A stretch of 64,000 nt of DNA from Pomphorhynchus laevis (GCA_012934845.2 WNNJ02001108.1:62001-126000), one strand, 5' to 3'; numbered from the stretch's first letter, positions 32,386 to 44,700 are shown. Numbers and translations: made by a program. The notes: generated by a model from the letters alone, not told the origin.

Positions 32386-33350
32386 TCAACGGGGCCAATT
32401 GACGAGATCTGACAAAGCTTGTGGCGGTGTAAAAACGGCAACGAATGTTCCTAGTCTTCCAAGTACGCAATTCTGCAGGTCATCAAACTCTACGGAGCGG
32501 CTATGGCCTGTTAGGTAAAAGGCTCCAATATGGAAGTTGGCTCTATTCTTAGAAATGCTTATATACGCCTGGGCTAACTCGATAAAGTCCATGGGCTGCG
32601 GGCAGATTCTCATGGCATTGTGTTTAAGCATACGTTGGAGGATAGCAAGTGCTATCGCCGCTTTGCCCGCGTTTGCTGGAAAATTGGTGGTCCGTAATGT
32701 AAAGTCATCGCTTTACTTAAATCTGATTTCTCCGGATTCTGGGATGTCTCTTACCTTTTGCAAACCGTTAATGCCCATTGCCGATAAAATGCGGATAGTA
32801 CCTGCCAAGTGGCCTGCCGCATTCAAAGCATTACGGAGGCCCGCGTTTGCGACATCCATCCCATAACTTATAAATAGTTTGTTCACGTAGCCACTGTTGC
32901 CCACAGTGCCTACGTGATGATTCGTGCTTCACTAATTGATTTTGGTGGAGACGGTAAGAGTAAGTGCACGTAAAACGTACTAGGCATTTAGATGGTCGTG
33001 CTCTAATCGCTCAGCCCCGGGCATGTAGGCATTTTCCGTGTATGCCCACCTCCCGTCCGGACCGAGGAGTTCCTTTTCGCGATCCGACTCGCCGACTCGC
33101 CGACTAACCCATATTTGACACTAGCATAAATGGCGGCGGCGAAAAATATCTGATCAAACGCCTCATCGCCCTTTCGCACTTGGTCATACGCCCACATGGC
33201 TGCATTAGTCGCTGCGAGTTCTCTATCCGCTCCTTTCAGAATAGGGCAGACCAATTCTCCCACCACAGGTATGTCGATGCCCGCCTGGATTCCAATAATC
33301 ACTTTCCCGTTGACCAACGGTATATCTATATTTAGGAACTTATATAGAGT
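32386..33350 (-). other. Unrecognised fossil, possibly viral structural protein
   Basis: Three neighbouring minus-strand open stretches in consistent order: 33003-33317 (IDIPVVGELVCPILKGADRE, AMWAYDQVRKGDEAF), 32713-32904 (YVNKLFISYGMDVANAGLRN, GTIRILSAMGINGLQKVRD) and 32386-32631 (MRICPQPMDFIELAQAYISI, GAFYLTGHSRSV). Composition is higher in GC and Ala/Gly than the retroelements around it, and no retroelement motif appears. An all-helical capsid or nucleoprotein of an RNA virus is a guess from composition. It is broken in a few places and incomplete. Confidence 0.3.
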
Positions 33351-33363
33351 TACTAAATATATT

Positions 33364-33397
33364 GTCTACGAACATCTTGGGGAATATGTTCGTAGAC
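33364..33397. repeat. Palindrome, 12-bp arms
   Basis: GTCTACGAACAT (33364-33375) and its exact complement (33386-33397), 10-nt spacer. It separates the unrecognised fossil from the LINE ORF1 at 33.45 kb. Confidence 0.65.
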
Positions 33398-33449
33398 TGA
33401 ACTACGTCGGGAACAACCCCGTAGTAACGGAGGTATAATTTTTCGGATA

Positions 33450-34640
33450 AAAAACCTAGAGGGAACTTGTAGGTGGTGCGACACAGAATAGACGAAGAGC
33501 ATCCTTGCTCACTTCTGAAGGTTTGGAACGGATCCAAAAGCGTGTAGAGATTCTGCGCCGCACTACTCGAAAATTTTTAATTATCAAATTACTTTCACCG
33601 TTCGCTTTACGATCCTTAAGTTCAGTGAGTGCCGCTCTCTGTAATTTTCTTTCCTCTGGTAAGAGATCTTTTCTCATAAAGATGTTGATCCCTGCTAGAC
33701 GAAACCTGTTACGTAGAGCTAAGGAACACATCACATCTCTGAATTCAGAACAACTTTTAAAAGTCGCGTGTTTTCAATATTATCCCTTTTACCCAACCTA
33801 AAAATATTCATCACCCTAAATAAATTTCTCTCGTTGTCGGTGCATGTCTGAAGTAAATACGAAAATAACATTTCAATGGCTTTAATGTCATGACGTACAC
33901 GTTCAATGTTGTCCGATGAAGATGACTCCATCACATTTCCAATTATTAGACAAAGTGATCGGTCAACAATTTTTGATCTAGACTTATGAGGATTAGAAGA
34001 GCTAGCAACTGAACCCGAAGAGGAGCACGCATGATTTGATGTTGGTATGCTTAGTCAGATTGATTTATCACAATTGGTAAAAGATACTACATTATTCATT
34101 GGGATACTGTTTAGATGGTCGATTTTGCTTCCACAGAAGGAGATATGAAGTTCTGATATTGATGTCGAAGACGTATGATTAATTTGTTTTTTTTTTCGCA
34201 GAAGGAAACTCAGGGTTGTCCGTGCTGTCCTCGACAGAGACTGCATAATTATCGCATAGTGATAATGGTTTTACTTTATAATTCATATCGTTCGAATGAA
34301 TGATATTGCTAAACAAGCGACTGCTGGTACCTTGACACGATTTCGTCATATGACTGTTTCTATTACAGGTACTAGAGCCTGATAGCTGATCAGCATGTGA
34401 CTCATCCACAATGACGTTTGAAGTTTGCTCAGAATGATTGCAATTTGTGGCTAACTGCAGTAATTCGGAAGCACAGAATCCACAGAGAAATTCCTTTGAC
34501 AATATGTGCGTAGATCGACTCGACGGCACTGCAACGGTTGTCCATACATCGCATCCAGATTTACTACAAGCCACCTCGTGTCGTTCATAGGCAGGATCAG
34601 CGTTCACTGAACGCTGATCCTGCCTATGAACAACGCGCAC
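33450..34640 (-). pseudogene. CR1-like LINE ORF1 with PHD-like finger
   Basis: From the 5' side: 34179-34640 has HEVACSKSGCDVWTT, then KEFLCGFCASELLQLA, a Cys-pair arrangement with a Trp like a PHD finger. 33731-33934 has NLFRVMNIFRLGKRD and TRLLKVVLNSEM. 33456-33734 has INIFMRKDLLPEERKLQRAA and ANGESNLIIKNFRVVRRRI. The last two match the ORF1 segments at 17396-17902 and 40573-40776. PHD-bearing ORF1 proteins are known in CR1-like LINEs. At least two frame changes; no endonuclease follows. Confidence 0.65.
34583..34631. repeat. 49-bp perfect palindrome, 24-bp arms, 1-nt centre
   Basis: 34583-34606 is the exact reverse complement of 34608-34631, with a single C at 34607. Arm start GTTCATAGGCAGGATCAGCG. 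It lies at the 5' end of the PHD-type LINE ORF1. Such a tight perfect palindrome is unstable in DNA and so probably young, or an artefact. Confidence 0.95.
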
Positions 34641-34699
34641 CTCTGAACGTGCCCTAAGCGTACGATTGCCCTTTCCCTGATAAGTATGAATGTCAATGT

Positions 34700-36560
34700 T
34701 TTATTGAAAGATATTTACAATTATTAAATTTTTGATGCCTTTATTCTGTACGTTGCTTCGATCCCAATTTTTAAGCCAACAACAGTACGCTACATTTCAG
34801 TATTGATGGACCTCATCAGCTATTGATCCAATACTTACGTCCACGTTTCGGCCTTTTAATGTTGGCTGACGATCACTCGGCTCGTCTGCTTTTATTAACA
34901 ATTATTTTTAATGAAAGACTTTCGTCTTACATTTTGCAAAATTAATTGAAATCATTTCTGATTTCAAATCAAATCAGCGTTGGTAGAAGAAGGTGCAACC
35001 TTCAATTTGAAACCTACCTATATTTCCTAAGGATTTCAATTAGCAAACTATTCATCTATAATTTGTTTCCTAATTTTAAGTTGATATACCTGTACAGTCA
35101 TTTTTAACATTGAAAGTTTAATGACTTTTTTATTTTGTACGCTACTTTAATCCTATCTATACGCCAACAGCAGTACGCTACATTTCATTATTGGTGGACC
35201 TCCTTAGCTATTGATCAAATACCTACGTTTCACGTTTCGGTTTTTGAAATGCTAGCTTACGATTACTCGACTCGTCTGCTTTTATGGACAATTAGATTTA
35301 ATGAAAGACTTTCGTCTTACATTTTGCAAATTTTATTGAAATCATTTCTGATTTCAAATTAAATCAGCGATTGTAGGGGAAGGATCTACCTATTTTTGCA
35401 AAATCATACTAGTCATCTATTGTTTGTTTCCTAACAAACAATATTTTTTTAACTGCATGCGCAGTTAAAATCCTAGTATTAATATATATGCAAGTATCCG
35501 TAAAAGGATCTCAATGCTTATTTGAATGAGGAACTTTTACTATATATTTGATAGGTAAGGTTCTACGTTAAAACTGAAAAGCCGCCTATTTTTGAAATTA
35601 ATTACTATTATCAAGCTAGTCATATGTTGTTTGCTTCCTTATTTTATGTAAATTTAATTGTGCAGTCATTATTACCTTTGAAATGTTGATGACTATTTTA
35701 TTTTGCATTTAAAACATTCAAAAATGTTTTATCAGTTTTAATTGTTTGTAAAATTTGAGTTTAAGTCTATACTGTTAATCACATTTGAGTATATCAATCG
35801 TATTCCATGTTGCTTAATCTTGTACCGATACCATTTTATTTCATTCATTTCATATTATTCTGTAAATTAATCCTCACGAACAACTACATTTGCAAAATAA
35901 TGCACAGATGAACATTTATGTGAGTTCACGTCTATATAGTTGCACACATATTTGTACGATTAATGAACTATCCATCTGTTTTCTCTACAATTATAGTGGA
36001 TACCATTTCATTAGTTTCATTCATTTTTTTTCATAAAAATTTCAATTTAATAGATCAATATAGATCCCGATTTCCAGTGCTAAACTGTAACACTTTATTC
36101 CATTATTTTAGTTCTTATCTTTATTTATAAAATTGAAATTTTGATGACTATTTTATTCTGCACGCTACTTTAATCATTATCCATAAGCCAACAACACTAC
36201 GCTACATTTTCAGTATTGGTGGACCTCATCAGCTACTGATGCGTTTATTGGTTATCAAACTAGTCATCTATAATTTGATTCCTAATTTTAAGTTGATATA
36301 CCTGTGCAGTCATTTTTAACATTGAAATTTTGATGACTTTTTTTATTTTGTACGCTACTTTAATCCTATCTATAAGCCAACAGCAGTACGCTACATTTTA
36401 GTATTGGTGGACCTCCTTAGCTACTGGTCAAATACCTACGGTTCATGTTTTGGTACTTTTAATGTTGGCTGACAATTACTCGACTCGTCTGTTTTATCTG
36501 CACAACGTATTATTTTATGCCATGATCAACGTGACGGACGTAGAAATAATATTTTTATTT
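34700..36560. repeat. Diverged interspersed direct repeats (four units)
   Basis: A core of about 150 bp recurs at 34737-34890, 35115-35285, 36140-36240 and 36325-36500 (shared CAGTACGCTACATTT, TGGACCTC, CTCGTCTG). After the first two cores follows a shared tail (AATGAAAGACTTTCGTCTTA, at 34909 and 35300). Sequence between is AT-rich with no coding frame. It may be decayed MITE, SINE or PLE-terminal sequence; I could not place it. Confidence 0.65.
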
Positions 36561-36644
36561 TGTCGACAACATTACGAGCACGGCTTAAAGTTCCACTGTA
36601 CATTATGAAAGAAAAAGAACAAAGATCAATCCAAATTCAAAATA

Positions 36645-37475
36645 ATTCGACGTTTGAATATTTTATGTAACGCTGAGCTATTAGTCTGCTCGCTCAAACG
36701 ATTCCATGGATTTACAATTTTTTGTCCAAATTAAATTGTTTTGGTCCGTACAATTTGGCGACGATTGAGATAAAGGGAATGATCCCGCAAAGTTTGGGTA
36801 GATCGAATATTTAACTGTTCACGCAGAGCGTGATGTTCTTTAGAATATCTCCCCTATCAGGCACGTATCTCACAAATCGCGTAGATTGCATACAGAAAGC
36901 ATATCAAGAGCCCTGAGTCTGTCCTCATATGGAAGAAGTCTTACCGAATTAACGAGCATTGTTGCTCGACGCTGCACATTTATAAGTCAAGTAGACTCAT
37001 CAACCGTTCTTGGATATAATAATAAATATCTTTATTTTTTTGACCAGTCATCTATGTTTAGCGAGCAATAAAATATAAAATTCAGTCATTATTTCAATTC
37101 AGTTATTATTCAGTTATTATTTTTTTTAAAGAAAAAATATCCCTTATCCGCTTGGAAATCATCTAACACTCGAAACTGTTGAGAGATGTATCCTCTTAAA
37201 TATGTCTCTACTCGTCCGAAGAGCTCGTAAGCGAGCTGAAGACGCACGAGCTAGTTCAAGATATACCTTTCTCTTGATTGACATAAGTATTTCTGCATAA
37301 TCGGTGTTGTGGCGATTTAGGACGGCAGCAGCTAAAATCTTTAGGAGATGCAGGCCCTGTTTTGACTATCCTCCCGACGTTGAAGCAGCAAATGGGATGA
37401 ATACGGCACGCTCTACTTGAATGTGCTCGCCATATTTTGATATTTTCCTATTTTCATTGTATTCGAAATTCTGAT
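36645..37475. repeat. Chimeric segmental duplication, copy 2
   Basis: Matches 12298-13135 in order and orientation, including the LINE/RLE join. It ends at about 37470 inside the RLE endonuclease region and is followed by a partial repeat of its own middle (37470-37565 resembles 36995-37085, GACTCATCAA then TTCTTGGATATAATAA). Confidence 0.8.
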
Positions 37476-37569
37476 TAGACTCATCAATTGTTCTTGGATA
37501 TAATAACAAATGTCTTTATTTTTTTGACCAGCCATCTATGTTTAGCGAGCAATAAAATTAAAAATTCAG

Positions 37570-38060
37570 TCATTACATTATATTCGAACAATTGATCAAA
37601 AAATGAACTCTGAAAAATAAAATTAAGTCATCACATTAAAGTCGTATAATTAAACAGGAAGATAAAAATGAAAAAATGAATGAAAAACTGACTACTGCGA
37701 CGTAGATGAACGAATCATTCCACTATTTACGCTTATTCAATATTCTGATGCAGGATGGAACAAAGTTTTTGTAATAAATTTCGATGCGAATATATGGCCT
37801 ATTATACAAATCCGAATGTCTTGTATTGTGAGAATACTGATTTGCTGGAGACGTTATATATTGAAGATTTTCCGGACATCTGGACAGCTTTCGACATTTA
37901 GTCTAAAAATTATTTTAAGCACATCTAATGTAGGAAAATTAACACCGCATATTCTGTTAGCTTTGCGATGTATTCGATTCGGCGTTTCTAAATCCTTTCC
38001 ACTAGAATATGAAAATTGATTTGCATATAATAAATGTCGTAATCGAGTAAATCGAGTAGA
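37570..38060 (-). pseudogene. Decayed LINE RT C-terminal fragment
   Basis: Minus-strand translation near 37860-38010 gives NRICGVNFPTLDVLKIIFRL and NVESCPDVRKI, resembling the post-RT region of CR1-like LINEs, like the fragment at 12298-12700. Weak; the plus-strand frame at 37816-38019 is likely a shadow. Confidence 0.3.
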
Positions 38061-38265
38061 CGTAAATAGGGTTTTTATTCAACAGATCTAAAAGATTATA
38101 ATCGTTTAGATTATAATCTAAAGTAGTTGATAACATTCTTTTATGTGAAATATCATGACAGTAAATGACTGTGGACGAATGCATTTGCAAGTGATTTAAA
38201 AACTAAACGTTTGGTGAATCAGACCTACTATACGCATAGCTTTGGCACATAATCACTATGTCGGT

Positions 38266-38292
38266 GATCGCTAGCACAAATCGCTAGCGATC
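38266..38292. repeat. Palindrome, 10-bp arms
   Basis: GATCGCTAGC and GCTAGCGATC separated by ACAAATC. Confidence 0.6.
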
Positions 38293-38499
38293 CATATATC
38301 AAGATCTTTTACTTGTTAAACTATTTCGATGAGTTGACCACCTACATGACATGTTGGCTCTGGAGCATCATTATGTGAAGGTATAGGCATGCAAACTTCG
38401 ATACATTGATAGATAAGACGTTGGATGATGCCCACTTAGAAACGCTGTCAATATATGATTGGATGATATCCATATCTAAATTTGACCTAATTGCTCGTC

Positions 38500-40560
38500 A
38501 AATTTTAAAATCATCTGCATACAAAAGGGAATTTGAACGCAGGATATCAGGTAACTCGTTCACAAATACAGAATAGCAGTGGACCCAATACCAAACCTTG
38601 AGGGACGCCAGCGTGAACGGAGTATCGATTAGAGAAAATACTATTAAGCCTTACTTGATAAGAGCGGTGTGATATGAAATCACCTACCCAGCAAATGATA
38701 TGATCGATATCCAATGCCTGCATTTTACGAATCAATATATCATGACGAACAAAGTCCAAAGCCTTCGAGAAATCACAAAACACAACGTCGAAATTGAATC
38801 CTTCATCTACTAGGTAACCCCAACTTTCCTAAATATCAAAAGATTCGTCACAGTCGAGTGCTTTTCCTGGAAGCCATGTTGATTATGGCACAATAACCTA
38901 TTAGTATCTAGGTAGTTGCTGAGTATACGACACAATATCCTCTCCAATATACGGCAAGATACATAAGTCAAACTCAAATGTCTATTACTTTCCACAGAAC
39001 ATCGATTCCGTAGAGATAGAACATTTTTACAAATTCGGAACTCGACCAAGATAGATAGAAGCAATAAAAATCCAATACAAAGGAACGGCGATAACATCGG
39101 CAAGATTCTTCAAGTATATTAGTGGAGGAGATCAGTACAGTTATAACCAGATGATTCGAGCTTCTTGAGCTCCGTTATCACATCATGAACAAAAAACATG
39201 CGAATAACATCATAAATTGATCGACGGTAAGAGAAACCTATTTCGAGTTAAGTGTTAAAAACCGGTACTATAAATTTACAACCAAAAAAGTGGCTATATC
39301 AATGTCGTGAACTAGATTGCATCCATTGTTTTCAACGATGGAACTAGTAATACCAACATCACTCTTGAAATTAGTATAGTTGAACAATGATATATGATCG
39401 CGTACAGACAGTTTTGCTAATCTTTCTTCAAATTTACATTTTTCAGACGCTTAAGATATGTGAAACCATTTCCAATATTTTTAAACGAATTATAGTCTAT
39501 TAGTTGTTTAGAAAACCTAACGAATGCCAGTTTTTAATTTGAGAGCATCTCTGAGCTCTTTATCAAACCAATGACTGTAATACGTACGTATTCTGGCTAC
39601 CGTACGAGGGGAAAATCGTCGAAGCAATCCATGTAGAACTCATTCAAATTGATACCATGATATCTCAACTCCAACTGTTATGGGATCAAGCCAACATGTA
39701 CTGGATAGAAATCGACGGACTAATTCAAATTCAGTCTTGAAACATTGCACCATATTGGAACAAGGCTTAGGGTGCGACAATATATGCGAGAAATTTGAGT
39801 TGAAACATAGTACGTAATGGTCTAAGTTGCCTAGAGGATCCAAATGCGTAAAATTATTGATCATGCATTTCTTGATGTAAGGCAAATATCGAGTAAAGAA
39901 CGATGATCTCCAGAGTAGCGAATAAACTATGTAACGTGTTGAGTAAGGTCCAAAAAATTAATGGTATCAAGGAATACCGGAGAGTAATGATCATTCCCAG
40001 AGCACAAATAACTACTCCAATCGACAGTCGGCAAGTTTAGATCACTCACTACTATTACATTAGTACGGTAACCAAATTTCAGCAAGTCATCGATTATGCA
40101 ACTCACATAAGAGACGGACTGTGATAGATTAGACAGATAATGACTGATCCATGAGTAGGAGGAATATGCTAACCCATAATGCCTAAATTCTTGCTTCTGA
40201 TTTTACATATTTTAACTTGAACGTTACGCTTTTATGCACATAAAGAATACCCCAACACCTCTATTACTGGTTATATCCGCCCGATAAGCGGAATAATTCG
40301 TAACCTCAATCTCGGCGTCAGTAATATAAGAGTGTAACCAAGTTTCAGTTATAGCCACTAACAATGGATGTGTAATCTGGACACTAATCTTAATTCATTA
40401 ATTTTGAAGAGATGGCTATGAGCGTTGGTTTGCAAAAGCATACAACCAGAATTATCAAAGCGGGCCGCTAAGCACTTTACACATTGTCACTATTTCCGCC
40501 ACCAACAGAAACCATTAATAGCAAACCACAGAGGGAACTGTACTCAACAATATTACTTAA
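38500..40560 (-). pseudogene. CR1-like LINE ORF2, strongly decayed
   Basis: Endonuclease pieces: TETWLHSYITDAEIEVTNYS near 40340 and VVSDLNLPTVDWSSYLCSGN near 40040 (a GDFN-equivalent with Ser for Gly). A linker lies near 39640-39885. RT pieces: LLCHNQHGFQEKHSTVTNLL (38810-39103), then MFCDFSKALDFVRHDILIRK (motif A) and HAGVPQGLVLGPLLFCI (motif B) in 38547-38783. Motif C is not found. Numerous stops and shifts: an old copy. Confidence 0.7.
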
Positions 40561-40572
40561 GCAACCAATACA

Positions 40573-40776
40573 TTAAAATCTTTGAATATTAGATGAGGTA
40601 GAAGCGACGAAAGGATTCTGAAAACAATCACCTAAAGTGGAATTGTAACTGAGTCCTTCGCCGCACAACATGAACTTTTCGATCGTCAAGTTCGTCTCTC
40701 CTGCATTTAAGCGCGCTTCTAAAACTTGTTTAACTTCGTGCAGACGTTTACATTCATTCACATCAAGATCTTTCAA
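40573..40776 (-). pseudogene. CR1-like LINE ORF1 C-terminal fragment
   Basis: MKDLDVNECKRLHEVKQVLE, then ARLNAGETNLTIEKFMLCGEG, matching PDREKLKAAKQEL...AGETNLTIQNFMVM at 17396-17902. It lies directly 5' of the endonuclease remains of the same LINE; the 20-bp satellite begins about 90 bp further 5'. Confidence 0.65.
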
Positions 40777-40874
40777 TAATATGCTGGGAGAAACCTTTGA
40801 AGCGAAAAGAGTTCAACAAAGTTCTAGACAGCAACCTTGTACTACAACCTTTCGACAGTTTAAGCTTTTTTACT

Positions 40875-42935
40875 GATAAATGCAAATGATTGAATTGATC
40901 TGCAACTGATTTAATTAATCTACCACTGATTGTATTGATCTGCAACCGATTAAATTGATCTGCAATTGATTGAATTGATCTGCAAATTATTGAATTGATC
41001 TGCAAATTATTGAATTGATATACAAATGATTGAATTGATCTGGAACTGATTGAATTGATCTGCAACTGATCGAATTGATCTGCAACTGATTGAATTGATC
41101 TGCAAATTATTGAATTGATAAACAAATGATTGAATTGATCTGGAACTGATTGAATTGATCTGGAACTGATTGAATTGATCTGCAACTGATTGAATTGATC
41201 TGCAACTGATTGAATTGATCTGCAACTGATTGAATTGATCTGCAACTGATTGAATTGATCTGCAACTAATTGAATTGATATGCAATTGATTGAATTGTTC
41301 TGCAACTGATTGAATTGATCTGCAACTGATTGAATTGATCTGCAACTGATTGAATTGATCTGCAACTGATTGAATTGATCTGCAACTGATTGAATTAATC
41401 TGCAGCTGATCGAATTGATCTGCAAATTATTGAATTGATTTGCAACTGATTGAATTGATCTGCAAATGATTGAATTGATATACAAATGATTGAATTGATC
41501 TAAACTGATTGAATTGATCTGCAAATTATTGAATTGATATACAAATAATTGAATTGACCTGGAACTGATTGAATTGATCTGTAACTGATTGAATTGATCT
41601 GCAACTGATTGAATTGATCTGCAACTGATTGAATTGATCTGCAACTGATTGAATTAATCTGCAACTATTGAATTGATCCGCAACTGATTGAATTGATCTG
41701 CAACTGATTGAATTGATCTGGAACTGATTGAATTAATATACCACTGATTGTATTGATCTGCAACTGATTGAATTGATCTGCAAATTATTGAATTGATCTG
41801 CAAATTATTGAATTGATATACAAATGATTGAATTGATCTGGAACTGATTGAATTGATCTGCAACTGATCGAATTGATCTGCAACTGATTGAATTGATCTG
41901 CAAATTATTGAATTGATAAACAAATGATTGAATTGATCTGGAACTGATTGAATTGATCTGGAACTGATTGAATTGATCTGCAACTGATTGAATTGATCTG
42001 CAACTGATCGAATTGATCTGCAACTGATTGAATTGATCTGCAACTGATTGAATTGATCTGCAACTAATTGAATTGATATGCAATTGATTGAATTGTTCTG
42101 CAACTGATTGAATTGATCTGCAACTGATTGAATTGATCTGCAACTGATTGAATTGATCTGCAACTGATTGAATTGATCTGCAACTGATTGAATTGATCTG
42201 CAACTGATTGAATTGATCTGCAACTAATTGAATTGATATGCAATTGATTGAATTGTTCTGCAACTGATTGAATTGATCTGCAACTGATTGAATTGATCTG
42301 CAACTGATTGAATTGATCTGCAACTGATTGAATTGATCTGCAAATGATTGAATTGATCTGCAAATGATTGAATTGATCTGCAACTAATTGAATTGATATG
42401 CAACTGATCGAATTGATCTCCAAATTATTGAATTGATTTGCAACTGATTGAATTGATCTGCAAATGATTGAATTGTTCTCAACTGATTGAATTGATCTGA
42501 AACTGATTGAATTGATCTGCAACTAATTGAATTGATCTGAAACTGATTGAATTGATCTGCAACTAATTGAATTGATCTGCAAATGATTGAATTGATCCGC
42601 AAATGATTGAATTGATCTGCAACTGATTGAATTTATCTGCAACTGATTGAATTGATCTGCAACTGATTGAATTGATTTGCAAATGCTTGAATTGATCTGC
42701 AACTGATTGAATTGATTTGCAAATGATTGAATTGATATGCAACTGATTGAATTGATCTGCAAATGATTGAATTGATCCGCAAATGATTGAATTGATCTGC
42801 AAATTATTGAATTGATATATAAATGATTGAATTGATCTGGAACTGATTGAATTGATCTAACGCTGATTGTATTGATCTGCAACCGGTTCAATTGATCTGC
42901 AACTGATTGAATTGATATGCAACTAATTCGCATTT
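40875..42935. repeat. 20-bp satellite array with higher-order structure
   Basis: About 100 tandem copies of TGATTGAATTGATCTGCAAC with point variants (CAAATTAT, TACAAATG, GGAAC). The unit of 20 bp is not a multiple of 3, so long open frames repeat every 60 bp; they are by-products. A block of about 340 bp (41007-41345) recurs nearly identically about 798 bp further on (41805-42143), and a variant TATGCAATTGATTGAATTGT occurs at about 41279, 42077 and 42237. Confidence 0.95.
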
Positions 42936-42949
42936 TATCAATTTGCAAA

Positions 42950-43560
42950 ACGCGGTAAATACAGCAAAAAAGTCAAGGAAAACAGCCACAGCAAGCTGAT
43001 GACTGTTATCGGTACAAAACTGATGTTGTGGTTTATGTATAAGATAGTCGTTCTATGCTCTTTGGAGTACTGTATTAATCCAATGACCAGTTTTGTCGTT
43101 AAAGACACCGAGTAACATATATCCACTACCTAAAATTCGGTCCAGAAGGTCACGATTCTTGTGAATATCTCTCGGCCTGGTGTATACCTTGGCTATGCTG
43201 ATATGTTTACCGTTCTAAACCAGTGATATAACTAAACAAGAAAAGGCAGGTTACGAGTAGTTTAATAATAGTGAGGACCTTGAGGAGCATTTAACAAGGG
43301 TTTACAGCCCTTGCGATGAAGATGAATGTGGAGGGGTGATGTACGGAGTAGAGTAGTTGTATATATGCTTAGGGATAAATCAAGTAATGTCCTGGGGGGA
43401 GACGGATAGACCGCGTCTCCTGGAGAACTATAACATCTCCATCTCTACTAGGTAGAATCCTAAGGACGGAAGCACATGCGAATTCCAGTGAAGAATATTC
43501 AGTTAAAGAGGCTCTTGAGTATTTCCACATGCGTCTGTGACCGGAGTGTGACGCTCTTCA
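42950..43560 (-). pseudogene. APE LINE (family G) endonuclease, copy 1
   Basis: Minus-strand translation gives GDVIVLQETRSIRLPQDI near 43410, KVYTRPRDIHKNRDLLDRIL near 43170 and GVFNDKTGHWINTVLQRA near 43090, parallel to copy 2 at 47870-48545. The left end abuts the 20-bp satellite. Several shifts and stops. Confidence 0.65.
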
Positions 43561-44261
43561 CCAAATTGGAACCGTAGGCGGAAAGATAGCTTTTCCACCT
43601 TCCGTCACTATAGGTAAAGTCGCTTGCCCAAGGGCAGTATCATCATTTCCCTCAGAATTGTTCACTATCCAAGTCAAATTTTTCCAAGCAAGCTTCATCG
43701 CAGCTATGCTTTGTGCTGAACCTGCTCGCTTTTTTCGATTTGATGGCTTTTTTGTGTTAGTTAACGTCAAGGGTTAAGGCCAATTATGTGAATTGGAAAG
43801 TTTAGCTATCAAATTTATTACCAAATTTATAAAATGAGACATTAAGTCATGGATAATTGCGTCAATGAGTTATACGATCTCTACGTCGACATCCTATTAT
43901 CCTGTTTACTTGACGACCCACATGATTCCATGAAACTTTTATGTTTTGCTGCTTTTGCCTTTATCGATTTTGATAGGCTTTGAACGCCTTGTATTTCTTT
44001 GGGTGGTCACCATTGCAATTTGAGCAAATAGGTTTCAATTCTCATCTGCCCTGTGTTCGTATGTGGAATCGGAGACCCCGCATTTGTGTGGTAGGCTGCA
44101 GCCACTTGCCCAGTGCCCCCAATGATAATACTTGTTGCAGTGGGGGATGCAAAAGAGTCTGATTCTATAACAGTAAATTTTAAATTAAGTCCCATAATGG
44201 GATTACAACACGAGTTTGATAGTCCAAATGCTATATCGATCGGAGCTTGACAAAATGCCAT
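43558..44261 (-). pseudogene. APE LINE (family G) ORF1, copy 1
   Basis: 44007-44261 has MAFCQAPIDIAFGLSN and NPIMGLNLKFTVIES, aligning with LPVAFAETKLDNAHLLAS and NPFMGFNSKFVMISE at 46742-47023. Another frame here shows CNKYYHWGHWASGC, a zinc knuckle. 43558-43770 has NRKKRAGSAQSIAAMKLAWK, like TKKRGGSARFVPPLKIGKLL at 48569-48808. This is the C-terminal half of an ORF1 with PRE-type domain and zinc knuckles. Broken by at least two shifts. Confidence 0.6.
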
Positions 44262-44279
44262 CGGTATAGGTAGACCTTT

Positions 44280-44700
44280 ATTACCTTTTATAAATCGTAG
44301 ATTCGTGAATTTGCGAATATAAATCGTAGATTCAGAATTTTATTAATACATACAGAATTTTATAAATCGTAGAATCACTCTGCCAGGAAGGTTGATACAT
44401 TTCTAACTTTTACCGTAGCTTGTATTGGTTTAAAACATAATTCACTAAATTCTGTATATTTGTTGTTGAAAAAATCTATGTATGAATATGCCAGGTCAGT
44501 TGTGCTAAAGAAATTTTTAGTTCCGTTTCATAATATCTTATGACATTAAGATTCTCTTTTTGTATTGGTCCGCGAAATTGCGAAGGAATATGTTAAACAG
44601 GTTGTTCTTTTCTATCGGTACCAACAGCTTGATGCCGACTAGATTAGACAGTTCAAGGGAGTTCTCCCTCCGTACTAGATACAAAAGAAGAAACAAATCC
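44280..44700. other. Non-coding stretch with short repeats
   Basis: AAATCGTAGATTC-type words repeat at 44287, 44318 and 44346. No gene seen. Confidence 0.35.

Noticed and set aside
34780-34860. CTGATGAG...GAAA in the 34.7-36.5 kb repeats as a hammerhead ribozyme
   Set aside because: The segment between the two boxes forms at most a 3-bp stem, and copies at 35.2 and 36.4 kb have lost CTGATGA.
37816-38019. 67-codon plus-strand frame as a gene
   Set aside because: Better explained as antisense to a decayed LINE C-terminal fragment; no start context or homology.
40875-42935. CRISPR-like array
   Set aside because: Repeats are contiguous 20-mers without unique spacers, in a eukaryotic repeat context.
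40763-42948. Long repetitive open frames (QINSISCRSIQ-type)
   Set aside because: They are a by-product of the 20-bp satellite; the consensus unit has no stop in some frames, so long frames arise without selection.
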